Shown piece by piece: positions 32,271 to 39,784 of a DNA stretch of 64,000 bases. Numbering within the stretch: position 1 is the first letter of the stretch; each line of letters begins with the position of its first letter. The notes under the pieces were generated by a model. That model was given only the letters and a program-made list of their open reading frames with translations. It ran no database searches and had not been told where the DNA came from. The translations under genes and the position numbers were made by a program. This DNA is from JACVRW01 sp963739095 (GTDB taxonomy: Bacteria; Actinomycetota; Thermoleophilia; Solirubrobacterales; Thermoleophilaceae): assembly GCA_963739095.1 (NCBI GenBank), contig CAVTZF010000020.1, positions 186,001 through 250,000 of the forward strand, given 5' to 3'.

Positions 32271-33035
32271 CTACTGGGCGATCTTGCGGCGGTAGGTGAG
32301 CATGGCGAAGGTGTACGCGACGATCAGGAGACCGACCAACCAGGCGAGGGCGATCCAGATGTCGGTGCCGACCGGCTGTTGTGTGAGCAGGTCGCGGATC
32401 GCGTTGACGATGGTCGTAACCGGTTGGTTTTCGGCGAAGGCGCGCACCGCGTCGGGCATGCTGTCGGTGGGCACGAATGCCGAGCTGATGAACGGCAGGA
32501 AGATGAGCGGGTAGGCGAACGCGCTCGCGCCGTCCGGGGAGTTCGCGGTGAGGCCGGGGATGACGGCGATCCACGTCAGCGCCAGGGTGAACAGGATCAG
32601 GATGCCGGCGACCGCGAGCCAGGCCAGCACTCCCGCGCCGGAGTGGAAGCCCATGAGCAGGGCGACGAGCACGACTACCACGACCGAGATCAGGTTGGCG
32701 ACGAGCGAGGTCAGCACGTGCGCCCACAGCACGGACGATCGTGCGATCGGCATGGACTGGAATCGCTCGAAGATGCCGCTCTGCTTGTCGAGGAAGAGCC
32801 GGAATGCGGTGTAGGAGATGCCCGAGGCGATCGTGATCAGCAGGATGCCGGGCAGCAGGTAGTTGACGTACGAATCCGACCCTGTGTTGATCGCGCCGCC
32901 GAACACGTAGACGAACAGCAGCAGGAAGGCGATCGGCATGATCGTGGTCGTGATGATGGTGTCCGGGCTGCGCGTGATGTGGCGCAGGGATCGTCCCGTC
33001 AGGGCGGCGGTGTTGCCGAAGAAATGGCTGGTCAT
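32271..33035 (-). CDS. ABC transporter permease, DrrB/ABC-2 type
   Basis: This 254-residue membrane protein has six predicted helices and the ABC-2 pattern: RSLRHITRSPDTIITTTIMPIAFLLLFVYVFGGAI, IFERFQSMPIARSSVLWAHVLTSLVANL, and FLPFISSAFVPTDSMPDAVRAFAENQPVTTIVNAIRDLL. This type forms a homodimeric export channel for drugs or lipids together with the ATPase encoded just upstream. An AAGGA site precedes its ATG. Confidence 0.92.
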   Translation of the reverse strand: MTSHFFGNTAALTGRSLRHITRSPDTIITTTIMPIAFLLLFVYVFGGAINTGSDSYVNYLLPGILLITIASGISYTAFRLFLDKQSGIFERFQSMPIARSSVLWAHVLTSLVANLISVVVVVLVALLMGFHSGAGVLAWLAVAGILILFTLALTWIAVIPGLTANSPDGASAFAYPLIFLPFISSAFVPTDSMPDAVRAFAENQPVTTIVNAIRDLLTQQPVGTDIWIALAWLVGLLIVAYTFAMLTYRRKIAQ

Positions 33036-33044
33036 TGTTGTTCC

Positions 33045-33849
33045 TTACTCGTGCGTGCCGACGCTGACGGTCTTGCCGGCGTCGCCGTTGCTTGCCGTTG
33101 TCACCGACGATGGCGAAGAAGACGTCTTCGAGGGTCGGCTGCTTCTCGACGTATTCGAGCTTGGCGGGCGGGAGCAGCTGCTTGAGCTCGCTGAGGGTGC
33201 CGTTGACGATGATCCGACCCTGGTGGAGGATCGCGATCCGGTCGGCGAGCTGTTCGGCCTCGTCCAGATACTGCGTCGTGAGCAGCACCGTGGTGCCGTG
33301 CTCGGCGAGGTCCTTGATGGTCTGCCACACCTCGATGCGCCCCTGGGGGTCAAGCCCGGTCGTCGGCTCGTCGAGGAAGATGACCGGCGGATTCCCGATC
33401 AGGCTCATCGCGATGTCGAGGCGGCGGCGCATGCCACCGGAGTACGTCGACACCTTCCGCGCGGCCGCGTCGGTCAGCGAGAAACGATCGAGCAGGTCAT
33501 CCGCGATCGCGCCCGGGTCCTTGATCTGCCGCAACTTGGCGACCAGCACGAGGTTCTCGCGCCCGCTGAGGATTTCGTCGACGGCCGCGAACTGTCCGGT
33601 GAGGCTGATCGACCCCCGCACGTCCGCCGCCAGCGTGGCGACATCGAAGCCGTTGACGCTGACAGTGCCCGCGTCGGCCTTGAGCAGCGTGGACAGGATC
33701 TTCACGACCGTGGTCTTGCCCGCCCCGTTCGAGCCGAGCAGGGCGAAAATGCTGCCCCGCGGCACGTCGAAGTCCACGCCGCGCAGCACCTCCAGCTCCT
33801 TGTACGACTTCTCCAGACCCCGAACGTGGATGGCTGCGTCGGTAGTCAT
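33045..33849 (-). CDS. ABC transporter ATP-binding protein, DrrA type (3' frame change near 33090)
   Basis: This is an ATPase of the daunorubicin-resistance DrrA class: Walker A GSNGAGKTT, Q-loop region SLTGQFAAVDEILSGRENL, signature YSGGMRRRLD, Walker B VIFLDEPTTGLD, and the DrrA-type C-terminal LPPAKLEYVEKQPTLEDVFFAIVG. After that point the frame has no stop before the permease start. A one-base surplus around 33088-33095 would move it into a frame ending GKTVSVGTHE at 33045, just before the permease ribosome site. I treat it as one gene with a late frame change. Its start overlaps the DUF1048 stop (ATGA). Confidence 0.87.
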
Positions 33850-34211
33850 TTCTGCTGCCCCCGCTCCGCGTCCTCGATCGCCTTGGTCAGGCGAGCGCGT
33901 TCCTTGTCGATCCATTGCTTGCCGGTGTAGGCCTGGGCGAACGTCTCGGCGAACTCGACCGGGTCGTCACCGACGATCGCGCGCACGGGCGTTCCGTCGG
34001 CTGCGGCACGCTCCCAAAGGTCGGCGAAGTCGCCGAACATCTTGATGGCGGTGTCGCCGTCCGTGACGCCCCCGTAGTACATGAAGTACCGCTGCAGAGC
34101 TTTCGCGACGGTGCCGTACGGCTCGGGGAGGGCCTCGATGCGGGCCTTGTACTGCTTGTACTGCTTCTTCTGCTCAAGCGATCCGGTGATGGTCTCGATC
34201 CATTTGGCCAT
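33846..34211 (-). CDS. DUF1048 family protein
   Basis: This is a 121-residue soluble helical protein (WIETITGSLEQKKQYKQYKARIEALPEPYGTVAKALQRYFMYYGG ... IDKERARLTKAIEDAE), typical of DUF1048. The family is regularly encoded between a PadR regulator and an ABC exporter, as here, but has no assigned activity. A GAAGGAGAG ribosome site precedes the ATG. It may act as a partner or co-regulator of the exporter; that is inference from context only. Confidence 0.87.
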   Translation of the reverse strand: MAKWIETITGSLEQKKQYKQYKARIEALPEPYGTVAKALQRYFMYYGGVTDGDTAIKMFGDFADLWERAAADGTPVRAIVGDDPVEFAETFAQAYTGKQWIDKERARLTKAIEDAERGQQK

Positions 34212-34234
34212 GATTACTTCTCTCCTTCGTCGAT

Positions 34235-34567
34235 CTAGTCGGCGTGTTCACGGTGGAGCTGTTCGATGCGTTCTGTGAGGAAGCTCCACGTCCGCCAGAA
34301 CTCTTCGAGATATTCCTGTCCCTGAGCGTTGAGGGAATAGACCTTGCGCGGCGGCCCCTTCTCGGACGGGACCTTCTCCACGTCGACGAGGCCGCGCTGC
34401 TCGCTCCTGACCAGCAGGGCGTAGACGGTGCCCTCAGCGATGTCGGAGAAGCCCTGATCGCGCAGCCACGCCGTGATCTCGTAGCCGTACGCGGGCCGGC
34501 CGGACAGGGTCGCGAGGACGATCCCCTCCAGCGTGCCTTTGAGCATCTCCGTCATCTGCTTGCTCAC
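34235..34567 (-). CDS. PadR family regulator
   Basis: This 110-residue winged-helix protein of the PadR-s2 type starts SKQMTEMLKGTLEGIVLATLSGRPAYGYEITAWLRDQGF, then has the wing and recognition region AEGTVYALLVRSEQRGLVDVEK and the C-terminal helix FLTERIEQLHREH for dimerisation. PadR proteins usually repress an adjacent drug exporter and release DNA on binding the drug. AAGGAGG precedes its GTG. A palindrome lies just upstream over a candidate promoter, so autorepression of the whole four-gene operon is likely. Confidence 0.93.
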   Translation of the reverse strand: MSKQMTEMLKGTLEGIVLATLSGRPAYGYEITAWLRDQGFSDIAEGTVYALLVRSEQRGLVDVEKVPSEKGPPRKVYSLNAQGQEYLEEFWRTWSFLTERIEQLHREHAD

Positions 34568-34595
34568 GAAACCTCCTTAGCTACTCAGTGATACT

Positions 34596-34616
34596 TGCTA
34601 CTGGTACATAGTAGCA
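34596..34616. promoter_or_regulatory. PadR operator palindrome
   Basis: TGCTACT and AGTAGCA flank a seven-base spacer (GGTACAT), nested within outer CAGTG/CACTG arms (34586-34620). On the minus strand it includes TACTAT, a candidate -10 for the PadR operon, followed by a leader with AAGGAGG. Its position suggests direct occlusion of the promoter by the repressor. Confidence 0.65.
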
Positions 34617-34690
34617 CTGACTAGCGGCGGCGCACGAACCCCAGATTTTTGGGATGGCCAGGCGCGCGGGGATGCTGCAGCCTGCACTGG

Positions 34691-34905
34691 ATGACCAGAA
34701 GACGATCGATCAGAACCGCTGCCGCGACGGCGCTGGCGGCGACGGCCGCGGCTTGCGGGCTGTTTGCGGCGGGTCCGACCGCGACGGCCTCAGCGTCGAA
34801 CTGGAACCACAGGAGCGACTACCTGCGGTTCCCGGCTCCAGTGAACTACACGAGGTGCACTCGGCGCCATATCCGCCTTGGCCCACTCAACACGCGGAAG
34901 GTGAA
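34691..34905 (+). pseudogene. Truncated secreted-protein gene at island end
   Basis: A reading frame from ATG 34691 encodes a clear signal peptide (TRRRSIRTAAATALAATAAACGLFAAGPTATASA) and the start of a mature region (NWNHRSDYLRFPAPVNYTRC). It then runs into the tRNA-end repeat and continues antisense through the SDR gene, which is not believable as protein. I read it as the 5' stump of a gene cut by integration. If it is not real, 34568-34918 is essentially non-coding apart from the PadR operator. Confidence 0.4.
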
Positions 34906-34920
34906 CCCCTCAGCTCCATC
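34906..34920 (+). repeat. Direct repeat of tRNA-Ala 3' end (putative attR)
   Basis: CCCCTCAGCTCCATC matches 30845-30859 exactly. It abuts the 3' end of the convergent SDR gene, whose stop codon (34919-34921) lies partly within it. Before insertion the tRNA and SDR 3' ends would have touched. Confidence 0.6.
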
Positions 34921-35671
34921 AGCGCGGGTGGATCCCGCCGTCGACCATCACGATCTTGCTCGTGAGGTAGCCGTTGCGCAGCATCGCGAGCGCCAGGTCG
35001 GCCACCTCCGCCGGCTTGCCCAGCCGGCCGACCGGCACGGCCTTGGTCAGCTCGCCCGGATCGCCGGGCAGCATCCCCGTGTCCTCGATCAGCGCCGGCG
35101 CGATCGCGTTGACCGTCACGCCGTCGGCGGCCACGCGCGAGGCGAGGAAGTGGGTGAGCCCGTGTAGCCCCGCCTTCGACGATGCATAGTGCGGTCCGAC
35201 GATGCCGCCCGTGAGCGCGGCGACGGACGACGTGAAGAGGATGCGGCCGTAGCCGCGCTCGCGCATGCCCGGCAGGACCCGGCGCGCGAGCAGGTAGGGC
35301 GCCCTCAGGTTGACCGCCACGGTCTCGTCGAAGGCCTCGGCCCCGATCTCCTCCCAGGAGCCGGGGCGACTCAGGCCGGCATTCGCGGCGAGCACGTCGA
35401 CCGGGCCCAGCTCGCGTTCGACCTCCTCGATGAGGCGCTCCGGCGCGGCCGCGTCGCCCAGGTCCGCCCCGACTATCAGCACGCGGCCGCCCGCGGCCTC
35501 GATCTCGGCGGCCAGTGCGCTCGCGGCGCCCTGGTTCGAGGCGTAATGCAGCGCGACCGCCGCGCCGGCCTCGGCCAGCCTCCGGCTCAGCTCGGCGCCG
35601 ATGCCGCCACTCGCGCCGGTGACAAGCGCGATCCGTCCGTCGAAGGCAGCGTCGTCAGGGGCGGCGGCCAT
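34919..35671 (-). CDS. Short-chain dehydrogenase/reductase (FabG-like)
   Basis: This 250-residue Rossmann protein has the SDR signatures ALVTGASGGIGAELSRRLAEAG (TGxxxGIG), NAGLSRPG, TSSVAALTGG with the catalytic serine, and YASSKAGLHGLTHFLASRVA (YxxxK). It ends in the classical VMVDGGIHPR. This looks like a 3-oxoacyl-ACP reductase or a related NADP(H) oxidoreductase; the substrate is open. TAGCCT lies nine bases before the ATG. Confidence 0.92.
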   Translation of the reverse strand: MAAAPDDAAFDGRIALVTGASGGIGAELSRRLAEAGAAVALHYASNQGAASALAAEIEAAGGRVLIVGADLGDAAAPERLIEEVERELGPVDVLAANAGLSRPGSWEEIGAEAFDETVAVNLRAPYLLARRVLPGMRERGYGRILFTSSVAALTGGIVGPHYASSKAGLHGLTHFLASRVAADGVTVNAIAPALIEDTGMLPGDPGELTKAVPVGRLGKPAEVADLALAMLRNGYLTSKIVMVDGGIHPR

Positions 35672-35680
35672 GGGGCGCCA

Positions 35681-35686
35681 AGGCTA
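35681..35686 (-). promoter_or_regulatory. -10 hexamer TAGCCT, leaderless pattern
   Basis: TAGCCT on the minus strand lies nine bases before the SDR ATG. Confidence 0.4.
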
Positions 35687-35718
35687 GTCCGGCCCTGCGG
35701 GTCGGCGCGCGCGCCCGG

Positions 35719-36423
35719 CTAAGTCCGCTTGACCGCGATGCCTCGCAGCGTGTGCGCCACGCTGTCGCAGGCGTCGATCGCGTCCTCGACGCGCTCGAAG
35801 ATGTCCTTCCAGCGGATCACCGCCATCGGGTCGACGCCGCCGTCGAACAGCGCCGTCAGACCGGCGCGCAGGATGCGGTCGCCCTCGTCCTCGAGCCGGT
35901 CGATCTCGGCGAGGTGCCGGTGCGCCTCCGCGAGGTCGGGGCTGCCGTCGAGCGCGCCCAGCGCCAGCGCGACCTCGGAGCCCGCCGCGGCGAGGGTGTC
36001 GGCCAGCTCGATCGCCTGGTCCATCGGCGCCTCCACGCGGTAGAGGCCCAGGTAGTCGGCGACCTCCTCGGCGAAGTCGACCACGTCATCGAGACCGGAG
36101 GCAAGCGCGAGCACGTCGCTGCGGTCGAACGGGACCGCCAGCCTTGCATGCAGGTGGTGGACGATGTCGTGCGTGACAGCGTCGTTTGCGTGCTCGACGT
36201 CGATGAGCTCGAGTCGCTTCTCAGCGCCGTCGGGCCACGAGCGCATCAGCTCGCGCAGGAGCGAGGTGGAGAGCTCGACGTTGCGGCCCGCTCGTCCCAG
36301 CAGGTCGTACAGGTCGCCGTAGTCAGGTCGCCGACCGACCATCCGCCCGAGCCGGCCCGTCGCATGCTCGCCGCCGAGCCCACTCGCACCCGAGCGGGCG
36401 CGGAGGGTGAAGGGCCCACCCAT
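35719..36423 (-). CDS. DUF47 (PhoU-like) protein
   Basis: This is an all-helical protein of about 234 residues. The conserved part starts DYGDLYDLLGRAGRNVELSTSLLRELMRSWPDG and includes EHANDAVTHDIVHHLHARLAVPFDRSDVLALASGLDDVVDFAEEVADYLGLYRV, the typical DUF47 metal-binding-helix region. DUF47 proteins are usually partners of PiT phosphate transporters; here no transporter is adjacent and the gene instead follows a LtrA gene. The ATG at 36423 is preferred because TAGGCT lies seven bases upstream. An ATG at 36342 would give a more standard-length 207-residue product. Confidence 0.87.
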   Translation of the reverse strand: MGGPFTLRARSGASGLGGEHATGRLGRMVGRRPDYGDLYDLLGRAGRNVELSTSLLRELMRSWPDGAEKRLELIDVEHANDAVTHDIVHHLHARLAVPFDRSDVLALASGLDDVVDFAEEVADYLGLYRVEAPMDQAIELADTLAAAGSEVALALGALDGSPDLAEAHRHLAEIDRLEDEGDRILRAGLTALFDGGVDPMAVIRWKDIFERVEDAIDACDSVAHTLRGIAVKRT

Positions 36424-36430
36424 GCGCCAG

Positions 36431-36436
36431 AGCCTA
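36431..36436 (-). promoter_or_regulatory. -10 hexamer TAGGCT, leaderless pattern
   Basis: TAGGCT on the minus strand lies exactly seven bases before the ATG at 36423 of the DUF47 gene. Confidence 0.4.
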
Positions 36437-36493
36437 GGCATGTTGAGCCGCTGGCTGGTGAACAGCCGGTGAAGCTGGGCACGCCGCCGCGGG

Positions 36494-37675
36494 CTAGCCA
36501 TGAGCGGCCTTCTCGCGGGCGCGGCGGCGGAGGTCGGCGTGCCGAACGGACTCGTAGGCGATCAGGAGCGCTGCCAGCGCCGCGGCCATCCCGAGCGCCA
36601 CGAGGGAATCGACCTCTGTGCCCAGCGGGATCAGCGCCAGGCAGACGACCGCGGCCACGAGCCGCTCGCGGCTCAGCGTGCGCGCGGTGCGCAGGCGGAA
36701 CGCGACGTGGGCGGCGTAGTAGAGGGCGATGCCGCCGAAGAGTGCCACCGCGGGCACGGTCTTGAGTGGCTCGTCGACGTGACCGAGCGTCTTCTTCACG
36801 CCGAGGGCAACGAGCAGGATCCCGGCGATCAGCGGCAGATGCAGGTAGCTGTAGGCGTCGCGCGCGACCAGCAGGCGCGCCTCGCCCTGCAGATTCCGGA
36901 AGTACTCCTCCGACAGGAGCGCCGTCATGTCGAAGTAGGCCCACCAGAGCGCCGCGGAGAGCGCGACGCCGAAGAGCGCCGCCACCACGAGCCCGGTGTC
37001 GAGCTCCACACCGGCGATGCCGGCCCCGATCGCGACGATCGACTCGCCGAGCGCGATGATCACGATCAGCCCGAAACGCTCGGCGAAGTGACGCGCCGAG
37101 ACGCGGAACCCGCGCACGCCGAAGACGAACGGTCCCGCGAAGTCGATCGTGAGCGCGACCACCCAGATCAGCGCCTGGGCGGTGCCGTCGAAGAAGGCGG
37201 CCCCGATGAGGAGCAGCGGCGCCGGCAGCGCCGTGCGCGCGAGGACCCGCACCGCGGTCGCCGTGTCCACATGCTCGTTCGCCTCGGCGAAGATGAAGAT
37301 CTGCAGCCAGCGCACGCCCGCGTAGGCGACGCCGAAGATGAGCGCGTCGTCGCCGAACACGTGCGGCGTGGCGAGCGCCGCCACGAGCATGGCGGCCATG
37401 GCCCCGAGCATCAGCAGGCGCTCGGTGTCCTGCTCCGTGTCGATGTAGTTGGTCAGCCACGCGTAGGCACCCCACGCCCACCACAGCGCGGCCAGCACGA
37501 GCATGCCCTGCCCGAGACCCTCCCAGGTGGGGTTCTGGGACATCAGATAGGTGATCTGGGTGAGCGCGAAGACGAACACCAGATCGAAGAAGAGCTCGAG
37601 CGGGGCGACGCGCTTCTCGGAAGCCCCGTCGGGCTCCTCCGCGGCGTGCACTCCTCGTTGCTCGACGACGCTCAT
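36494..37675 (-). CDS. LtrA family membrane protein
   Basis: This 393-residue protein has about 12 membrane helices. It begins with the family motif RVAPLELFFDLVFVFALTQITYLM and contains RFGLIVIIALGESIVAIGAGI, the central LtrA signature. The name comes from low-temperature growth effects in Listeria; the molecular function is not established. The DUF47 gene follows about 70 bases downstream on the same strand. The start at 37675 has no obvious RBS or TANNNT hexamer. Confidence 0.9.
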   Translation of the reverse strand: MSVVEQRGVHAAEEPDGASEKRVAPLELFFDLVFVFALTQITYLMSQNPTWEGLGQGMLVLAALWWAWGAYAWLTNYIDTEQDTERLLMLGAMAAMLVAALATPHVFGDDALIFGVAYAGVRWLQIFIFAEANEHVDTATAVRVLARTALPAPLLLIGAAFFDGTAQALIWVVALTIDFAGPFVFGVRGFRVSARHFAERFGLIVIIALGESIVAIGAGIAGVELDTGLVVAALFGVALSAALWWAYFDMTALLSEEYFRNLQGEARLLVARDAYSYLHLPLIAGILLVALGVKKTLGHVDEPLKTVPAVALFGGIALYYAAHVAFRLRTARTLSRERLVAAVVCLALIPLGTEVDSLVALGMAAALAALLIAYESVRHADLRRRAREKAAHG

Positions 37676-37730
37676 CGGGCCTGACCCCGACTATTGCAGG
37701 CGCCTCAAACGGGGTTCGAGGCGTCCGATG

Positions 37731-37758
37731 GCAATGCCTATGCAATGCTTAGGCAATG
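37731..37758. promoter_or_regulatory. Three 11-bp-spaced GCAATG repeats at the molybdate regulator start
   Basis: GCAATG occurs at 37731, 37742 and 37753, exactly 11 bp apart, with TGCCTA/TAGGCA inverted arms across the middle copy. The last copy contains the ATG of the TOBE regulator. Same-face helical phasing suggests an operator for that regulator, probably autoregulatory. Confidence 0.6.
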
Positions 37759-38154
37759 GCCAAGACTGATGGATTGCTGCTGGGTGACGCCGCGCGTGCT
37801 ATCGGCGTCAGCGCCGACACCCTCCGGCGCTGGGAGCGCGCCGGCAAGCTGCGTACCTCGCGCGACCACGCGAACCGCAGGCGGGTGTCGGCCGCGGAGG
37901 TCAAGCGGCTTTCGGGGCGGCCCGAGCGCCACCGCGCCGGGGACGCCCTCTCCGCCCGCAATCGCTTTCCCGGCGTTGTCAGCTCGGTCGAGGTGGATGG
38001 GGTGATGGCCCTTGTCGAGATCGCCGCCGGCCCGCACCGGATCATCGCCGCCGTCACCCGCGACGCGGTCGAGGAGCTCGGTCTCGCGCCGGGAGTGCCG
38101 GCCACCGCCGCGGTCAAGGCGACGTCGGTCATGGTCGAGAGGGGCGAGCGGTGA
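37756..38154 (+). CDS. MerR-like helix-turn-helix plus TOBE regulator of molybdate genes
   Basis: This 132-residue protein has an N-terminal MerR/excisionase-like DNA-binding domain (LLLGDAARAIGVSADTLRRWERAGKLRTSRDHANRRRVSAAEVKRL) and a C-terminal Mop/TOBE domain (ARNRFPGVVSSVEVDGVMALVEIAAGPHRIIAAVTRDAVEELGL) that should bind molybdate or tungstate. It is the first gene of the mod cluster and overlaps the modA start by four bases. It likely senses intracellular molybdate and represses the operon through the repeats at its own start. Confidence 0.9.
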   Translation: MAKTDGLLLGDAARAIGVSADTLRRWERAGKLRTSRDHANRRRVSAAEVKRLSGRPERHRAGDALSARNRFPGVVSSVEVDGVMALVEIAAGPHRIIAAVTRDAVEELGLAPGVPATAAVKATSVMVERGER

Positions 38155-38945
38155 AGCGCGTCCTTGCCCTGGCACTCGCGCTGGCCGCACTCGTGGCGGT
38201 TGGCTGCGGCGACGATGACGACGACAGCGGCTCGAACAGCTCCGGCGAGGGCGGGCAGGAGCAACGGCTGATCGTCTCGGCCGCCGCGTCGATGACCGAG
38301 GCGCTCGAGGCGTGCGCGCCCGACTTCGGCGAGGCGGAGGAGACCGAGGTGCGGCTCAATTTCGCCGGCTCCGACGAGCTCGCTGCCCAGATCCGCCAGG
38401 GGGTCAAGCCCGACGTCTTCGCTGCCGCCAACACGAAGCTTCCGGACGAGCTCTACGACGAGGACCTGGTCGAGCAGCCGGTTGAGTTCGCCACCAACGA
38501 GTTCGTGCTCGCCGTCCCGGCCGACTCGGACATCAAGTCGGTCGACGACCTGACGGAGTCCGGTTTGAAGATCGCGATCGGCTCCGAGTCGGTGCCGATC
38601 GGTTCCTACACGCGCGAGGCGCTGGCCAAGCTGCCCCCCGCTCAGGAGCAGGCCATTCTCGACAACGTCCGCTCGAACGAGCCTGACGTAAAGGGGATCG
38701 TCGGGAAGGTGTCGCAAGGCGCTGTCGACGCCGGCTTCGTCTACGTGACCGACGTCAACGCCACCGACGGCGCTCTGAAGGCGATCGAGCTGCCGGCGGC
38801 AGTGGAGCCCGACGTCACCTATGCGGCCTCGGTGGTGAAGGGGGCGAAGAACCCGCAGGACGCGCAGGCCTTCGTGGACGGCCTGACGGGCGGACCCTGC
38901 GCGCAGGCGCTCGCCGACGCGGGCTTCGGCTCCGTGCAGCAGTGA
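38151..38945 (+). CDS. modA: Molybdate-binding lipoprotein ModA
   Basis: This is the extracytoplasmic molybdate receptor of an ABC importer. The 264-residue product has a lipobox ending in Cys19 (AVGC), an acidic GDDDDDSGSNSSGEG linker, then the ModA fold: LIVSAAASMTEALEACAPDF, VRLNFAGSDELAAQIRQG, DVFAAANTKLPDEL and KIAIGSESVPIGSYTREAL, with the oxyanion-binding serines in SAAAS and the AGS-type loop. GTG start overlapping the regulator; followed by modB with a four-base overlap. Confidence 0.95.
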   Translation: MKRVLALALALAALVAVGCGDDDDDSGSNSSGEGGQEQRLIVSAAASMTEALEACAPDFGEAEETEVRLNFAGSDELAAQIRQGVKPDVFAAANTKLPDELYDEDLVEQPVEFATNEFVLAVPADSDIKSVDDLTESGLKIAIGSESVPIGSYTREALAKLPPAQEQAILDNVRSNEPDVKGIVGKVSQGAVDAGFVYVTDVNATDGALKAIELPAAVEPDVTYAASVVKGAKNPQDAQAFVDGLTGGPCAQALADAGFGSVQQ

Positions 38946-39784
38946 GACGCGCCGCGGCGGGCCGCCGCATACCGTGGTTCCCGGCGCTGCTCGTGGTCTG
39001 CGTGACTGTGGCGCTGCTCTTCCTGACGTTGCCGGTCGTCGCGATCTTCGTCGACCGCAGTCCGGCCGAGCTCATCGACAGCCTCGGCGAGCCAGGGGCG
39101 CTCGACGCGCTCTGGCTCAGCCTGCAGACGACGGCGATCTCGATCGCCATCATCCTGGTGATCGGGACGCCGGCGGCGTATCTCCTCGCCACGCGTTCGT
39201 TCCGCGGGCGCCCGCTGGTCATCACGCTGATCGAGCTCCCCCTGGTGCTGCCGCCGGCTGTGGCGGGAATCGCGCTGCTCGCCGCCGTGGGTCCGGCGGG
39301 GATCCTGGGCGGAACGATCGAGGCCGCCGGCATCGAGCTCTCCCTCACGACCGCAGGGGTGGTGGTCGCGCTGACCTTCGTCGCGTCGCCCTTCTACGTC
39401 CGCCAGGCAGTCGCGGCCTTCGGAGCAGTGGACCAGCGGCTGCTCGACGCCTCGCGCACGTTGGGCGCCTCGGAGGCGCGCGGCTTCCTGTCGGTGATGA
39501 TCCCGAGCGCGCTGCCGGGCCTGGCCGCCGGGACGGCGCTCGCGCTCGGCCGCGCCCTGGGAGAGTTCGGCGCGACGCTGATGTTCGCCGGCTCCTTCCA
39601 GGGGATCACGCAGACGGTCCCGCTCGCCATCTACGACCGCTTCTCAACCAATTTCGAGTCCGCACTTGCGCTGTCCGCGGTCCTCGTCGCGGTCTCTGGG
39701 GCGTTGCTCCTCTCCGTGAAGCTGGTCGCCGGGGCCGAGGCCATGGGTGGCTGGGACGCCGCCGACACCCGTGCTGCGCGTTGA
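38942..39784 (+). CDS. modB: Molybdate ABC transporter permease ModB
   Basis: This is the channel subunit of the molybdate importer. The 280-residue product has six membrane helices and the EAA-loop signature DASRTLGASEARGFLSVMIPSALPGLAAGTALALGRALGEFG, typical of ModB/CysT-type permeases. It overlaps modA by four bases, and its 3' end overlaps the modC start by up to 38 bases. Confidence 0.95.
   Translation: MRRAAAGRRIPWFPALLVVCVTVALLFLTLPVVAIFVDRSPAELIDSLGEPGALDALWLSLQTTAISIAIILVIGTPAAYLLATRSFRGRPLVITLIELPLVLPPAVAGIALLAAVGPAGILGGTIEAAGIELSLTTAGVVVALTFVASPFYVRQAVAAFGAVDQRLLDASRTLGASEARGFLSVMIPSALPGLAAGTALALGRALGEFGATLMFAGSFQGITQTVPLAIYDRFSTNFESALALSAVLVAVSGALLLSVKLVAGAEAMGGWDAADTRAAR

Larger units (their letters stand above)
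30858..34920. mobile_element. Putative 4-kb genomic island in tRNA-Ala
   Basis: This segment is bounded on the left by the tRNA-Ala 3' end and on the right by a 15-base copy of it. It contains a DHFR-like reductase, a hypothetical protein, an ABC exporter operon (PadR, DUF1048, ATPase, permease) and the stump of a secreted-protein gene cut off at the right repeat. Its genes use conventional AAGGAG-type ribosome sites, unlike the leaderless starts common outside. No integrase or recombinase is present, so it would be a decayed or non-autonomous insertion. Confidence 0.5.

Noticed and set aside
31516..33915. A natural fusion of the ABC ATPase and permease
   Set aside because: The permease is in a different frame with its own SD and ATG; the long open frame results from GC-rich sequence after a frame change.
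30858..34920. Integrase or transposase to explain the tRNA-flanked island
   Set aside because: All coding regions in the segment have other identities; no recombinase motif was found, so the island is called only putative.
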